Of a DNA stretch of 64,000 bases, positions 33,435-45,354 are shown piece after piece. Location: assembly GCA_950097015.1 (NCBI GenBank), contig CATNEN010000038.1, positions 21,161,001 through 21,225,000 of the forward strand, in the 5' to 3' direction. Within the stretch, counting starts at the first letter, position 1, and each line of letters begins with the position of its first letter. The position numbers and the translations under genes were made by a program. This stretch comes from Macrostomum hystrix (taxonomy: Eukaryota > Platyhelminthes > Macrostomidae). The notes beneath the pieces were generated by a model. The model was not told the DNA's origin. It did no database searches and saw only the letters and a list, made by a program, of their open reading frames with translations.

Positions 33435-33703
33435 CGATCAAAGATGGAACACAGGGTATTGTACTCCTTGAACAGGCTGAAGTTGTCAATGCAGGGCTCA
33501 GGCAAGTGCTCCTGTCTCACAGGGAAGTGCTCCAACTGAAACTTGAACACCGTCTCGCATTTCAGCGCTACAGCGGAGCCTCGCTTGATGGCCATCTCAG
33601 CTCGGTTTGGAAAACGCATCGGCGTCACCTGGTTGAGATAGTTGTGCTTCTCATCCTTCATTAGGCTTGTCGTGATTGTGTCTAGCTCGCCAAAAGTGAT
33701 CGA
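33435..33703 (-). CDS. CK1/TTBK-like kinase, exon 2
   Basis: 269 bp. Entered in phase 0 after CATTTAAG (SITFGELDTIT) and left after GATCG before GTGAGA. It carries the ATP-lysine strand AVALKCETVFKF. The stretch between the glycine loop (exon 1) and this lysine is longer than usual in CK1 kinases. Confidence 0.82.
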
Positions 33704-34133
33704 CTTAAATGAAAGCGAAATATTATATTTACCAAATGTACTCAAAGTTTTAATTTTTCGAATAGTTTAGTCTGCTTAAAAGATATTTAATTCCTAATAT
33801 TTTGATAACATGCTACATACGGTCAAGGGATCACGACTTGAAATTATATTTTTGGATTCCCGACTCCACCTGAGTCGTTCAGCAACAAATTAGACTCTGT
33901 GTTGCCTCGCTTCACACTGCATCTAAATATGAGGACCAGCATAATCAGGTTGAGATTTGCCCTGAGTCTACGGAGTTATGTACCTAACGTTACGTAATTA
34001 ACAGACCGCTATTTATTTTTAAGCGGGCTATTGCTGGCACATATCTCAATTGTACAATGGCTCTGAAGTTCTGAACTTATCGGCTAAACTACTGTTTACG
34101 CGATCGGAGAACAGTATAATTTACTTTACTTAC

Positions 34134-34340
34134 CCTCTTAGCAACGATCTGAAAAACGTGACCAAACGCTCCAGCACCTAGCAGAATAATTGACTCAGTA
34201 TGAAACAGGGCTCTTAGTGTTGCATTCTTCGTCATCTCCTGGATGTAAAAATTGGCAAGATGATGACGCACCGCTTCCTGATTCTTGTCGGCATTGAGAG
34301 CTCGATTTCTTCGCGAGCTCTGTCTAGCCAGTTGCGACAT
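34134..34340 (-). CDS. divergent CK1/TTBK-like protein kinase, exon 1
   Basis: The gene joins four exons (34134-34340, 33435-33703, 31698-31907, 30368-31391) in consistent phase to give 569 aa. Exon 1 (69 codons from ATG) ends with the glycine-rich loop ILLGAGAFGHVFQIVAKR, then GTAAGT. The loop, the lysine and DFG are conserved but HRD is HND, so activity is uncertain. CK1/TTBK-type enzymes phosphorylate Ser/Thr in cytoplasmic or cytoskeletal substrates; the target here is unknown. Choice of CK1/TTBK over VRK rests on the hinge and activation segment. The 1.5-kb second intron is filled with SINEs and R1. Confidence 0.82.
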
Positions 34341-34727
34341 TACTGTGTGTTTTATAGAAAAGGATATGCCTCACATGTGGCTATAGCAGGCACGTGTTGT
34401 TTCAAAATTGAATAGTTGTCGTTTTTTCGATTCTGGTTGCTAAATTTGTCCTTCAGTTATTAGATCTTCCATCGTTCAATCTGGGTGGATCTATTTTTAG
34501 TCTGACCATAGACAGAAAAACGAAGCTCGCAATCCATTCTCACCAAGCTGGAGTTAGCTTCAGAAGGTTAACAAACTCTTACTTTGTTCAAACAAAGGAG
34601 TAGAAAGAACAACTTAGCCACTTAGCCACAAATGATCCGATGGTTTGTGGTCACTATGAATTAACAATGACTAAATAACTGGAACGATGTTGCCATTGTT
34701 ATGTCCAAAAAGTCTTAGGACTCGTAT

Positions 34728-35015
34728 TTGAGGCGCAGCCGCGGAGAAAACCTCCAAGAGAACCAAGAGAACCTTGAGGGCCAACCTCCAAGGCACTGCC
34801 TGACGATGAGAAAGTCAGGGCAGATGTATATACACCTGTGTGAGTGTGTGCGTACGGTATCTGTGTGCGTGTGTGCTCAGGAGTCAGCGAAATAGTCAGA
34901 ATTGTCTACTCGCAGGCTGCAATTGTATTGTCACCAAATTATGTGCCATTGCCCGCGGCCCTCCTGCAATTATTAATAGTTTTATTATCATTATTATTAC
35001 TATTATTATTATTAC
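34728..35015 (+). repeat. SINE family S1, 5'-truncated copy
   Basis: Starts GAGGCGCAGCCGCGGAGAA and continues with the family body, ending in an ATT-rich microsatellite tail. It lacks the tRNA-like head. Confidence 0.85.
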
Positions 35016-35525
35016 AGTGCAATCCAGCTATTTCATCACTCCAGCTTTACCCGCAGGTTAAAAACAGGGAGGCAGAAATGTCCCAACGCGTAGCTGTAGG
35101 CTTTGAAAAACTAAAAGAAGTACACGGTAAAGATTTATGAAAGTAATAAACTCATTGTTTATAGTACGATTAAGATACTTTCAAAAAGAAATTTGTCAAA
35201 TTTTTGAAAGGCAAGCACGAACTTCACGACGTGATACGGTAGCTACGGTAGATACGTATGGAAATATATAATATATTGCTCGCATAGTTATGGAATAATG
35301 GGAAAGCATTTTTTGCCCCCTATCTACTCGTAGTTGCTTTTCGATCGGTTCTGATTCAGCAAATCGAAACTTTTTAGCGAGTCGAGAAGTTAGTCAAAAC
35401 CAGCGTCTGTTTAGGAATACACACTTGCCCACTTGCTTCACAATGTCTTTCGACAATGGTCCATTAAATATTTAGCGTTTCAAGACCTGTCAAGGCAAAA
35501 AATCATTTTGCTACCGTAAAACACG
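35016..35525. other. intergenic between SINE and first Vav-like gene
   Basis: No supported gene. The tail of the SINE (ATT)n lies at its left edge. Confidence 0.5.
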
Positions 35526-37487
35526 TCAATGAGACTCATCCACAGTGGAACACTTAGGCACAAAGCGCTTAACAACCCGAGCCGGAAGGCCGTCTGTCAG
35601 ACAACAGTCAATTGAGCTAAAATGGACAGACAGATTATTGTCACGGTAGAACTGCAGCAACTTATCCATGCTGTCGAACCAGCAGACGTCATTGCCAAGG
35701 GCTACTTTGCCAGAGGCCTCCGCGATTTTGATGTGCTCGATCCTTCTTCCAGTCTGCACAGAAAGTGCCTTGTCTCCGGTGCGGTTATCTCGGATCAAGA
35801 AGCTGCCGACCGGAGTTCTTGAAAGCAGCTGTTCTGATCGGACCCGATCAGTTTTCTTGTGATAGACTTCAGCGGCTGAGTAATTAAAAGTTAATTTATT
35901 CGGAGTCGTCAAAGCAGGGGCGGAGCCGCGACGTGGACGCATCGAGGACAAACACAATAGATGCACAGCTTGGTTGCAGTGGGAGCAGCTGTAGCCCTGC
36001 GTGAAAGAGCCAGAAAAAGCCTGCCCACACTTCGAACATAGAGTGTCCTCTGGTAGGTTCTTAAGCTCGAATTGGTGACCCATCGAGGTACAGCCGAGAG
36101 GTTTATGGAACACCATATTGGCCTCAATCATTTGCTTCCAATTAAGAAGAAGCTCATTGCTCTTATTCATGACTTCCAAGCAAACCCTATCGCCGTTTTC
36201 CCGAATGATTTCCAGACTGGAAGGCTTCTCACACTTTTTCACCTCAAGAATTTTGACGATCGGAACGTTAAAGTTGAACGAGCTATGGGATTGCTTCTTT
36301 TGCAGTCTAGAGGCAACGATCAGCTGCTTGGTGGTGAGGAGACAGGTGCACAACTTGGTCTCTGCCTTTTGATCATTCACAGTCCTCACCTTGAAGCAAT
36401 CGTCAGCCTGGTGCAGTCCGATCTGTGCCGGGTCGCGAAGCTCGGTCGGTAGGTCGTCGATCTGACCGAGCACCGCCTTCGTCACCGCCAGCTGCTCTGC
36501 CTGTCGCTTGTACTCGTTGGCTCGATCGAGGAGCTCCGACATGCCAGCAACAGCCTCACCGATGAGAGCAGCAGCGTGGGGTATCTCCTTCGCGGCTGAT
36601 TCCTGCAGCCGCTTGTAGAGCATGAGACAGCTCGTCATCTGTCTGATCGGAGAGTCGAACAAGGCACGGAATGTCAAACCGCATTGGCCATTGTTGAAGT
36701 GTCTCTCCAGTAAGCTAAGCTGAAGCTTCAGACCAGGTGCTTTCTTGAATTCCTCTTCCATTCTGGCGTTTGCAGTGGGCAGGTGCGAGAAGTACTGCTT
36801 GTAGATCTCCAGCTTCGGAGCCATCTCCCGGAACACTGTGCTCAGCTGCATGCAGAATCGTTCACACCCCTGATCGGCCAGACCTGCAAGCTTCGCATGG
36901 AACTCCTTGTGAACCAGGTAGAGCTGCTCAATGTGGCTAAACACGACGCACACAAAGTCCTCGCTCCACTCTGACAACAGTCCGAGAAGCTGCGCCCGGT
37001 AGAGCAGCAGTTTGGTGAGCTTGTCCACCAATGAGCTCTCGTGATCGCATATCTCCTTGATCACATTCTCCATGAGGCCACTGCCGACGCTCGTAGTCGA
37101 CTGTCGTCTCGGCTCCTGAGAAGCAACGCCAGGTCGGCTGAGCAGCTTTTGGATTGTGCTGATGACCTTCTCCGCGTTGCTTATGTCAAGAAGCTCGTCT
37201 GGCTCAAAAACCTCATCTTCTTGCATGCCGAACTCTTCAAGGCACTGAGTTCGGAAGAACTCCAAGTTGTTTCTCGCCATGAAAGACGAGTTGATGGAGC
37301 AGTATATGCTATCCTCGTTTGAAATTCGACCGTTGCTGAGTTGTGAAAGCACTGTGCACAGGATCTCTCCATCGCTGAGAATCTGACAAAGCTCCTCTTC
37401 GCTAGAACAATCCGATGCAAAGTCAGCGTCGGAGAAGAGCTTCTGAAGGCCTTTGATGCAGTCTTGGAATCTTCTGTTGGTCTCCAT
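35526..37487 (-). CDS. Vav-like RhoGEF, paralogue A (CH-DH-PH-C1-SH2), single exon
   Basis: 653 aa from ATG at 37487. Domains: calponin-homology (about 8-115, LSDGEILCTVLSQLSNG); Dbl-homology GEF (about 140-320, VIKEICDHESSLVDKL); PH (about 340-455); C1 zinc finger (about 469-515, HQFELK, then CSKCGQAF, CSHC and HLLC); SH2 (about 541-640, GSFLIRDN with the phosphotyrosine arginine). This is Vav order, but the acidic tyrosine-containing linker is short and neither SH3 is present, so it is shorter than vertebrate Vav (about 840 aa). The role should be Rho/Rac GDP-GTP exchange recruited by phosphotyrosine. The absence of introns is unusual, since vertebrate Vav genes have many, and suggests retroposition. 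Paralogue B is at 42894-44771. Confidence 0.9.
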   Translation of the reverse strand: METNRRFQDCIKGLQKLFSDADFASDCSSEEELCQILSDGEILCTVLSQLSNGRISNEDSIYCSINSSFMARNNLEFFRTQCLEEFGMQEDEVFEPDELLDISNAEKVISTIQKLLSRPGVASQEPRRQSTTSVGSGLMENVIKEICDHESSLVDKLTKLLLYRAQLLGLLSEWSEDFVCVVFSHIEQLYLVHKEFHAKLAGLADQGCERFCMQLSTVFREMAPKLEIYKQYFSHLPTANARMEEEFKKAPGLKLQLSLLERHFNNGQCGLTFRALFDSPIRQMTSCLMLYKRLQESAAKEIPHAAALIGEAVAGMSELLDRANEYKRQAEQLAVTKAVLGQIDDLPTELRDPAQIGLHQADDCFKVRTVNDQKAETKLCTCLLTTKQLIVASRLQKKQSHSSFNFNVPIVKILEVKKCEKPSSLEIIRENGDRVCLEVMNKSNELLLNWKQMIEANMVFHKPLGCTSMGHQFELKNLPEDTLCSKCGQAFSGSFTQGYSCSHCNQAVHLLCLSSMRPRRGSAPALTTPNKLTFNYSAAEVYHKKTDRVRSEQLLSRTPVGSFLIRDNRTGDKALSVQTGRRIEHIKIAEASGKVALGNDVCWFDSMDKLLQFYRDNNLSVHFSSIDCCLTDGLPARVVKRFVPKCSTVDESH

Positions 37488-38220
37488 TCTTTTCCTTGCT
37501 GGTAATGAATTTTTTTGTTAATTTGCCTTTACTTATCTAGATACTTTTTGTAAGCAGCGGTAAAGATAATGAAAAAGCTTTGTGATGTTTTTTGTTTGAT
37601 CCGTGTTACTAACCATTTGCTATTGTTTGCTTACCTATTTAAAGCGTTTTTCTGTTTTTCGTCTAGTTGAAAGCTGTAGAGTGCTAGGATAGTCGTTTAG
37701 GAGGGGTTTGCTTTCTATGTGCATTCTATTATGCATGAGTACAATTGCGAGATGTACAGCTACTGCACAGCTGCGTTTCTTCGTACAGAGTCTCACGGCT
37801 TCTTGGACAGCCTTGCGTACTCGTATATGCATTTGTATCTTATTAAACCCATGCTTGCACGTATGTTTACTAGGAACAATGCACAATGTATGGTTTCGAT
37901 GCTAGAACTCTTTTTTTAGCCAACAGATTAATATAGGTTTGCTATTTTTCTCCAGAAACACGGATATGCAAGAAATAAATATGGTTCTTATCAGGGAGCT
38001 GATTTTCTTTGGGGATCTTAAATATTATCTACTTCGGAGCAGGAAGTAAAAATAAAACGAGCATAAGATCTGTTGAAAAAGAGACTATACGAGGGTTCTT
38101 CAATTTAATTTTCTATCAGGGGTGGAGTGCCTTACTCGCACTCTTTTTAAAATTGGGGAAGATTAGCTAGCAAAAAAATGCGGATACTTTACGGAACAAA
38201 TTACAGTGTGTAACAGACGC
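37488..38220. other. 5' flank of Vav-like A, no gene seen
   Basis: AT-rich sequence with short frames only. Confidence 0.5.
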
Positions 38221-39790
38221 TGCGGACACGTCTGGGCGAGAAATTCGTCTGCAGACAAGGCTCGCCGGGATATTGTGTCTGCAGACAAGTCTCGCCGAGA
38301 AATTTGCAGACAAGTCTCCAGGGAAATCTGCGACACATCTCGCCAGGAAATCCATCAGCGGACACGTCTCACGGGAAATCCGTCTGCAAACTAGTCTCGC
38401 CGGGGAATTCGTCTGCGGACAAGTCTCACGGGAAATCCGTCTGCGGACAAGTTTCACCGGGAAATCCGTCTGCGGACTAGATTCGCCGGGAGCCGGGAAA
38501 TCCGTCAGCGGACACGTCTCGCCGGAAAATCCGTCAGCGGACAAGTCTCACGGGAAATCCATCTGCGGACTAGAATCACCGGAAAATCCGTCAGAGGAAA
38601 AGTCTCACCGGGAAATCCGTCTGCGGACTAGTCTGGCCGGGGAATTCGTCTGCAGACAAGTCTTGCCGGGAAATCTGCAGACAAGTCTCAAGGGAAATCT
38701 GCAGACAAGTCTCAAGGGAAATCTGCAGACAAGTCTCAAAGGAAATCTGCAGACAAGTTTCAAGGGAAATCTGCAGACAAGTCTCAAGGGAAATCTGCAG
38801 ACAAGTCTCAAGGGAAATCTGCAGACAAGTTTCAAGGGAAATCTGCAGACAAGTCTCGCCGGGAAATCTGCAGACAAGTCTCAAGGGAAATCTGCAGACA
38901 AGTCTCAAGGGAAATCTGCAGACAAGTCTCAAGGGAAATCTGCAGACAAGTTTCAAGGGAAATCTGCAGACAAGTCTCGCCGGGAAATCTGCAGACAAGT
39001 TTCAAGGGAAATCTGCAGACAAGTTTCAAGGGAAATCTGCAGACAAGTTTCAAGGGAAATCTGCAGACAAGTTTCAAGGGAAATCTGCAGACAAGTCTCG
39101 CCGGGAAATCTGCAGACAAGTTTCAAGGGAAATCTGCGGTCTAGTCTCGCTGGGGGAATTCGTCTGCGGACTAGTCTCGCCAGGAAATTGTGTCTGGAGA
39201 CAAGTCTCGCCAGTAAATCCGTCCGCGAACAAGTCTCGCCGGGAAGGGGGTCGGTGGCAGAGCGGTTAACGCGTTTGCCTCTCGCACTAAGGTCCCTAAG
39301 TTCGATTCCACGGCGAGGCCACATTTATTTGGGGCGCAGCCGCGGAGAGAAGGCTTTCGGGCTTGTCGTACAATTTACGCCATGGAGGGCCAACCTCCAA
39401 GGCACAGTGAAATGTACACTGCCTGACGATGAAAAAATTAGGGCAGATGTACGCACCTGTGTGAACGTGTGCCTGCGTAAAGTATCTGCGTGGGTGTGTT
39501 CTAAGTAGTCAGCAAAATCGGCAGAATTGCCTCCTTGCTGACTGTGGGTCTGGTGTCACCAAATGATGTGCCATTGCCCGCAGCCCACCTGCAGTTGTTA
39601 TTAATTATTATATTAGTCTCGCCGGGAAATTGTGTCTGCAGACACGTCTCACAGAGAAATTCGTCCGCGAACAAGTCTCGCCGGGAAATTGTGTCTGCGG
39701 ACAAGTCTCGAAGGGAAATCTGCAGACAAGTCTCGCCGATAAATCCATGAGCGGACAAGTCTCGCCGGGAAATTCGTCTGCTCGTGGGCC
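38221..39790. repeat. 24-bp minisatellite interrupted by a SINE
   Basis: Core units of GCAGACAAGTCTCAAGGGAAATCT (24 bp; only base variants differ) between flanks of longer, more diverged units with CGCCGGGAAATCCGTCTGCG. Many units have a T or C at one site (AAGTYTC). A SINE S1 copy splits the array at 39246-39614. Long frames on both strands reflect the period of 24. Confidence 0.93.
39246..39614 (+). repeat. SINE family S1, full-length copy in minisatellite
   Basis: Head GGTGGCAGAGCGGTTAACGCG-like (A box) and AAGTTCGATTCCACGG (B box), then the complete S1 body and an ATTATT tail. AGTCTCGCCGGGAA occurs on both sides (39232-39245 and 39615-39628). It fits a 14-bp target-site duplication, though the array itself repeats this motif. 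Confidence 0.9.
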
Positions 39791-40523
39791 CTAATTTTTC
39801 TCGAGAGTACTAGCGAGCAGCGGGATGGCAGAATAACAAAGGAAGGAGAACTTATCCCTCGAGAAGCAGTGGAGGGTGACTGGAGCATAAGCCCAGTAAA
39901 TTCTTACTGTGCGAGCGTATATTACAATTATCTTTGGGGCAGAAAAAAGGTTTGAAACCAGATTAAACAACAAAGAACCCAAAACACCGTTCCCTGACAG
40001 GGATGCCATTAAAAATCCTAAAGGATCGTGCTCAAATGTTGGCTCTCCCCATGGAACTCTGAATCTAGGAACTTGAGAAGCAACTTCCAGCCAAAAACCA
40101 ATTTTCCGGACCAGTATCACTAAGCAGATAGGAAATTCTGATGCACTACTAGGATAAAAACACAGATAACTTCTGTATCGGGCAAAATATTTTCAAATTG
40201 TTTGTTTCATCAGAAAGCTGAATAAATGCTCTATACGAGCGTATTTTAGTTGAAACAATTGTGCGTCTATCTTTTTTATATAGTGAGCTGTGCTTGAATA
40301 TAGTTTAAGGAAGACAAAAATTAGGTAAGTTGTACTGCAGAAAACTTTCGGATCTTTCGCCGTTTCGAAAAGTTTATTAGTTCATTCGATAGGTGCCAAT
40401 TAAATGCTTTCTACAAGTAAAGCTATGCGGGCTCGTACATTTCGCTTAAATCAAGCAATAAAAAAAAGTTTCATGCATTACAACATTTTAAGGTCGTGCA
40501 CTGGCATGTGAGATTTTGGGAGC
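39791..40523. other. intergenic, no recognisable feature
   Basis: No domain or element seen. Confidence 0.5.
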
Positions 40524-40751
40524 ACGAGAATTTCCCGCAGGTATTTTTCCCGCCGAGCTTTCCCCGCACGAGTTTTTCCCGCGCGAGATTCTCCCGCAGC
40601 GAGTTTTTACCGCTGCGAGAGTTTCCCGCCGGAAATTTCCCCGCCGAGATTTTCCTGCCGAGCTTTTACCGCTGAGATTTTCCCGCGCGAATTTTCCCCG
40701 CACAGACTTTTTCCCGCAGAAAATTTCTCGTGATTGCCTGTTTACCTTCCT

Positions 40752-40766
<15 letters not shown>
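40524..40766. repeat. left arm of a large inverted repeat
   Basis: About 240 bp of tandem-like GAG-TTTTTCCCGC units ending in GATTGCCTGTTTACCTTCC. Its reverse complement lies at about 42120-42360 with roughly 90-95% identity by eye. The arms enclose about 1.35 kb including the 40752-41310 microsatellite, a layout resembling foldback elements. Confidence 0.88.
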
Positions 40767-41310
<544 letters not shown>

Positions 41311-42105
41311 CTTTATGAAACATTGCATACGGCGAAACTATAGAGTTCCATAATGTGTAAAAAATCCATTAGTACATTCAGAGCATGATTTAAGATATAT
41401 AAGATATAACGACTCAGATAGACTTCAAAATTATAAGAAACTCGAATCTAATGCATGGCGTTATGCAGCTGATTACGGATCATTTGCACTTTTTCTATCC
41501 CTTTTGATAGCTTTGCTTAAAGAAGAATGTTCTTTAACAATCGGGGAAAAATATAAGTTAAGGAGTCTAACTGGGATTCTAATTAGGATTCTACTATGGA
41601 TTGGACTGACGAAATGCAGTTTTACGCCTAGTTTTTCCTGCTGATTAAGTGCTTCCCCAAAAAAGTGATTTGTTCTTCTGCTTTTCTGTAAAAAGTCTAA
41701 GCGCACTGAGGGTACGTTCTCCTAAAGTTTCGATACATGTTTACTCGCACAAAGTGCACGAAAGAAGAACTGCTCCCCGTCCCCGATTAAGTGTTTTGCA
41801 ATAACAACATAATGCCTTGGGGCCTTTCTTAGTGTCTGGTTCTGCTTAAATGCTTCTGATATGCCTCGAGTAGATAGACAGCGCTCATTAAAACTGATTA
41901 CTTGTTTTTGTTTTTACTGAGTTTAGTAAACATTGAATTACCACTCTAGCGCGTGCCAAATTAGTGACGCAAAAAGTACAAAGGTCTTGACTGGGTCGTT
42001 TTGTTTAATTCAGACGCTTCGAATTAAGAAAGAAATTATAAAAAGGAAAGCTATTTGCAGAGACGCGATTTTCTTTGATAAATTCGACACAGGTAGCCAG
42101 CCAGG
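41311..42105. other. spacer of the inverted repeat
   Basis: Unique AT-rich sequence with no recognisable gene. Confidence 0.5.
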
Positions 42106-42360
42106 CAGGCAGGCAGATGGACAGACAGACAGGTAGGAAGGTAAACAGGCAATCACGAGAAATTTCTTGCGGGAAAATCTTTCTGCGGGAAAGTCTGTGC
42201 GGGGAAATCTCAGCGGTAAAAGCTCGGCAGGAAAATCTCGGCGGGGAAATTTCCGGCGGGAAACTCTCGCAGCGGTAAAAACTTGCTGCGGGAGAATCTC
42301 GTGTGGGAAAAACTCGTGCGGGGAAAGCTCTGCGGGAAAAATACCTGCGGCAAATTCTCA
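42106..42360. repeat. right arm of the large inverted repeat
   Basis: Inverse of 40524-40766. It starts with CAGGCAGGCAGGCAGATGG (the complement of a CTGC microsatellite), then GGTAGGAAGGTAAACAGG and GCGGGAAA-type units. The arms share an outward-facing open frame of about 70 codons in both copies. Confidence 0.88.
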
Positions 42361-42893
42361 TAGACCCGAGATTTTTTGTCTTTAACAAAAGTTTTTGCAA
42401 ATTACGAAATTACGAGTACGTTACTGGTTAAAATTCTTAATTAGCTGTGTTAATTATTTTGAAATAAGGAGAAATTAGCAAAGCAAAACACTGTTAGCAG
42501 AATCTAAGAATTAACAGCGCCTAAAACTTTCCTACAGAAGTAAAAAAAGTTGATGTATGCTTGTCAATCAAATCTAGCATAAAAGAAACAATAGTCAGGA
42601 TATTTATCTATGAGTACATTCTTTTGACGTCATAAAGCATAATCAATAACGGCACCTAGCGGTAACTTAGAGTGAATTCAAAGCGGGTTCGTGAAAAGTA
42701 TTCAAGTAACGATTATTATCTGCTGAGCCAATTTAATAATGCGTTACTTCGGAAACAGGCATCTGGGTTAAATTACAGTGCGCAATCCATCGTCACTACA
42801 AGTTGCGTACTAGTTTAAACATTTCAGTGCGCTTTAAAGATGAATTAAAGGAAAGCAGTTCGCTACAAAAGATGAGCCTAGAAAGTTCAAAGT
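42361..42893. other. intergenic, 3' flank of Vav-like B
   Basis: No recognisable feature. Confidence 0.5.
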
Positions 42894-44771
42894 TCAATAG
42901 GCAGAACCACTGACTGCGATTCCATTTCCCAACGCACAAGCGATCGCCGAGAAGTGAGTCGCCATCCCGTTCTCTCGGTAGAACACGAGCATTTCGCTCA
43001 GGTTGCCGAAATACTTCGTGCCCTGGCCAAGTGAGTACTTGCCGTCCGTCATGACAATATTAATGTGTTTGATTTCGTCGTTATATTTAATTGACAATGC
43101 CTTGCCTCCAGAACTATTGTTCCTAAGAACAAATGTGCCGTTGGGTTTTCCTGCAAGTAGTTGCTTGAGTCTTTCTCGAGACACATTCCCGTGATCAAAG
43201 AATTCCGTCTGTTGCTCAACAAAATGCTTGAAGCAGTGCACGTGAAAACAGCATTCCCCGGTGCAGTGTGAGCAGCTGTAGCCTTGCATGAACGAGCCCA
43301 GAAGAATTTGCTCACACTTCGTGCAGCGAGTGTTCTCTGGAAACGTCTTGAGCTCGAATCGATGGTTCAGCGAGTTCCAGCCAGGTGGCTTGTTCAATTC
43401 AACGGCATTCTCGATCGTCTGCTTCCACTTCTCGAGCTCGTTGCCCCTCTTCATTCCATCAAGGACAATCCGATCGCCGTTTTCCCGAATGATTTCTAGA
43501 CTGGAAGGCTTCTCACACTTTTTCACCTCAAGAATGTTGACGATCGGAACGTTAAAGTTGAACGAGCTATGGGATTGCTTCTTTTGCAGTCTAGAGGCAA
43601 CGATCAGCTGCTTGGTGGTGAGGAGACAGGTGCACAACTTGGTCTCTGCCTTTTGATCATTCACAGTCCTCACCTTGAAGCAATCGTCAGCCTGGTGCAG
43701 TCCGATCTGTGCCGGGTCGCGAAGCTCGGTCGGTAGGTCGTCGATCTGACCGAGCACCGCCTTCGTCACCGCCAGCTGCTCTGCCTGTCGCTTGTACTCG
43801 TTGGCTCGATCGAGGAGCTCCGACATGCCAGCAACAGCCTCACCGATGAGAGCAGCAGCGTGGGGTATCTCCTTCGCGGCTGATTCCTGCAGCCGCTTGT
43901 AGAGCATGAGACAGCTCGTCATCTGTCTGATCGGAGAGTCGAACAAGGCACGGAATGTCAAACCGCATTGGCCATTGTTGAAGTGTCTCTCCAGTAAGCT
44001 AAGCTGAAGCTTCAGACCAGGTGCTTTCTTGAATTCCTCTTCCATTCTGGCGTTTGCAGTGGGCAGGTGCGAGAAGTACTGCTTGTAGATCTCCAGCTTC
44101 GGAGCCATCTCCCGGAACACTGTGCCCAGCTGCATGCAGAATCGTTCACACCCCTGATCGGCCAGACCTGCAAGCTTCGCATAGAACTCCTTGTGGACCA
44201 GGTAGAGCTGCTCAATGTGGCTAAACACGACGCACACAAAGTCCTCGCTCCACTCTGACAACAGTCCGAGAAGCTGCGCCCGGTAGAGCAGCAGTTTGGT
44301 GAGCTTGTCCACCAATGAGCTCTCGTGATCGCATATCTCCTTGATCACATTCTCCATGAGGCCACTGCCGACGCTCGTAGTCGACTGTCGTCTCGGCTCC
44401 TGAGAAGCAACGCCAGGTCGGCTGAGAAGCTTTTGGATTGTGCTGATGACCTTCTCCGCGTTGCTTATGTCAAGAAGCTCGTCTGGCTCAAACACCTCAT
44501 CTTCTTGCATGCCGAACTCTTCAAGGCACTGAGTTCGGAAGAACTCCAAGTTGTTTCTCGCCATGAAAGACGAGTTGATGGCAAAGTATGTACCTTCATC
44601 ATTTGAGATTCGACCGTTGCTGAGTTGTGAAAGCACTGTGCACAGGATCTCTCCATCGCTGAGAATCTGACAAAGCTCCTCTTCGCTAGAACAATCCGAT
44701 GCAAAGTCAGCGTCGGAGAGGAGCTTCTGAAGGCCTTTGATGCAGTCTTTTAGTGGCTTCGATCTATCCAT
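42894..44771 (-). CDS. Vav-like RhoGEF, paralogue B (CH-DH-PH-C1-SH2), single exon
   Basis: 625 aa from ATG at 44771. Same order as paralogue A: CH, DH and most of PH almost identical (differences such as HKEFY/HKEFH and VNILE/VKILE), then strong divergence from the end of PH through C1 (HRFELKTFPENTRCTKC) and SH2 (GTFVLRNNSSGG, phosphotyrosine arginine kept). The first nine residues and a patch in the CH domain (SNDEGTYFAIN versus SNEDSIYCSIN) also differ. No SH3, no introns. The expected activity is Rho-family nucleotide exchange, but the diverged SH2 implies a different phosphotyrosine partner. The pair is a local duplication 5.4 kb apart in the same orientation. Confidence 0.9.
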   Translation of the reverse strand: MDRSKPLKDCIKGLQKLLSDADFASDCSSEEELCQILSDGEILCTVLSQLSNGRISNDEGTYFAINSSFMARNNLEFFRTQCLEEFGMQEDEVFEPDELLDISNAEKVISTIQKLLSRPGVASQEPRRQSTTSVGSGLMENVIKEICDHESSLVDKLTKLLLYRAQLLGLLSEWSEDFVCVVFSHIEQLYLVHKEFYAKLAGLADQGCERFCMQLGTVFREMAPKLEIYKQYFSHLPTANARMEEEFKKAPGLKLQLSLLERHFNNGQCGLTFRALFDSPIRQMTSCLMLYKRLQESAAKEIPHAAALIGEAVAGMSELLDRANEYKRQAEQLAVTKAVLGQIDDLPTELRDPAQIGLHQADDCFKVRTVNDQKAETKLCTCLLTTKQLIVASRLQKKQSHSSFNFNVPIVNILEVKKCEKPSSLEIIRENGDRIVLDGMKRGNELEKWKQTIENAVELNKPPGWNSLNHRFELKTFPENTRCTKCEQILLGSFMQGYSCSHCTGECCFHVHCFKHFVEQQTEFFDHGNVSRERLKQLLAGKPNGTFVLRNNSSGGKALSIKYNDEIKHINIVMTDGKYSLGQGTKYFGNLSEMLVFYRENGMATHFSAIACALGNGIAVSGSAY

Positions 44772-45354
44772 TTTCCCGAATGAATATCGTGCTGCAGTTA
44801 TTTTAGATTGGATTCTTAAGCTACTAGGTTTTGGGTTGCTTAACTTCTTGACAAGTTCTTTCTCTTTTCTTTATCGTTTTCTAGAGACACTGGACTCAGA
44901 TGCACACCGTCGGCCTCCTTCTCATCAACTTGATTGGCGCCACTTTATTCTCGCCTATTTCTCTCTCTGTCTATCTCTCTCTTTCTCTCCTTCGCGGCTT
45001 GTGCGTTGTCAGTTGTTAAGTTGTAGAGCCCATTTTCTGTGTACAAGCGGGCTAGAGCACATTATTCAATGCGAAAAGGAACAAAAACACGGATTTCAAA
45101 AATGCACTGTTTTACATCCAGTTACATGTAAGCTTTGTCGCAAACTGCAAATTTATTATCACTTAGGTAAGCAGAAAAGCATAGCAATAGAACTATCACA
45201 AAGAACTATCACAATGACGCTTTTTGTCAAGCAATTTTCTTCAATGAAAAAAGTGCTTCATTCGCTCGTCTAAGCTAAGTTCGCATTGCTATATTTATTT
45301 TTTGCGGATCACTAGCGCCAAGGTAAAAATGTTGGCTAAGGCCACTCTTTAAAT
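44772..45354. other. 5' flank of Vav-like B
   Basis: Contains TCTCTCTC-rich sequence near 44960-44990. No other feature seen. Confidence 0.5.

Noticed and set aside
35526-37487. SH3 domains expected for Vav on either gene
   Set aside because: I found no SH3-like ALYDY motif in the proteins or in nearby frames; the proteins end after SH2.
39246-39320. A functional tRNA gene with Ser/Leu-like A and B boxes
   Set aside because: The head is followed by the same 300-bp body seen in other copies and is flanked by a target-site duplication, so it is a SINE.
38221-39790. CRISPR-like regular repeats
   Set aside because: The units are directly tandem with no unique spacers, and the genome is eukaryotic; this is a minisatellite.
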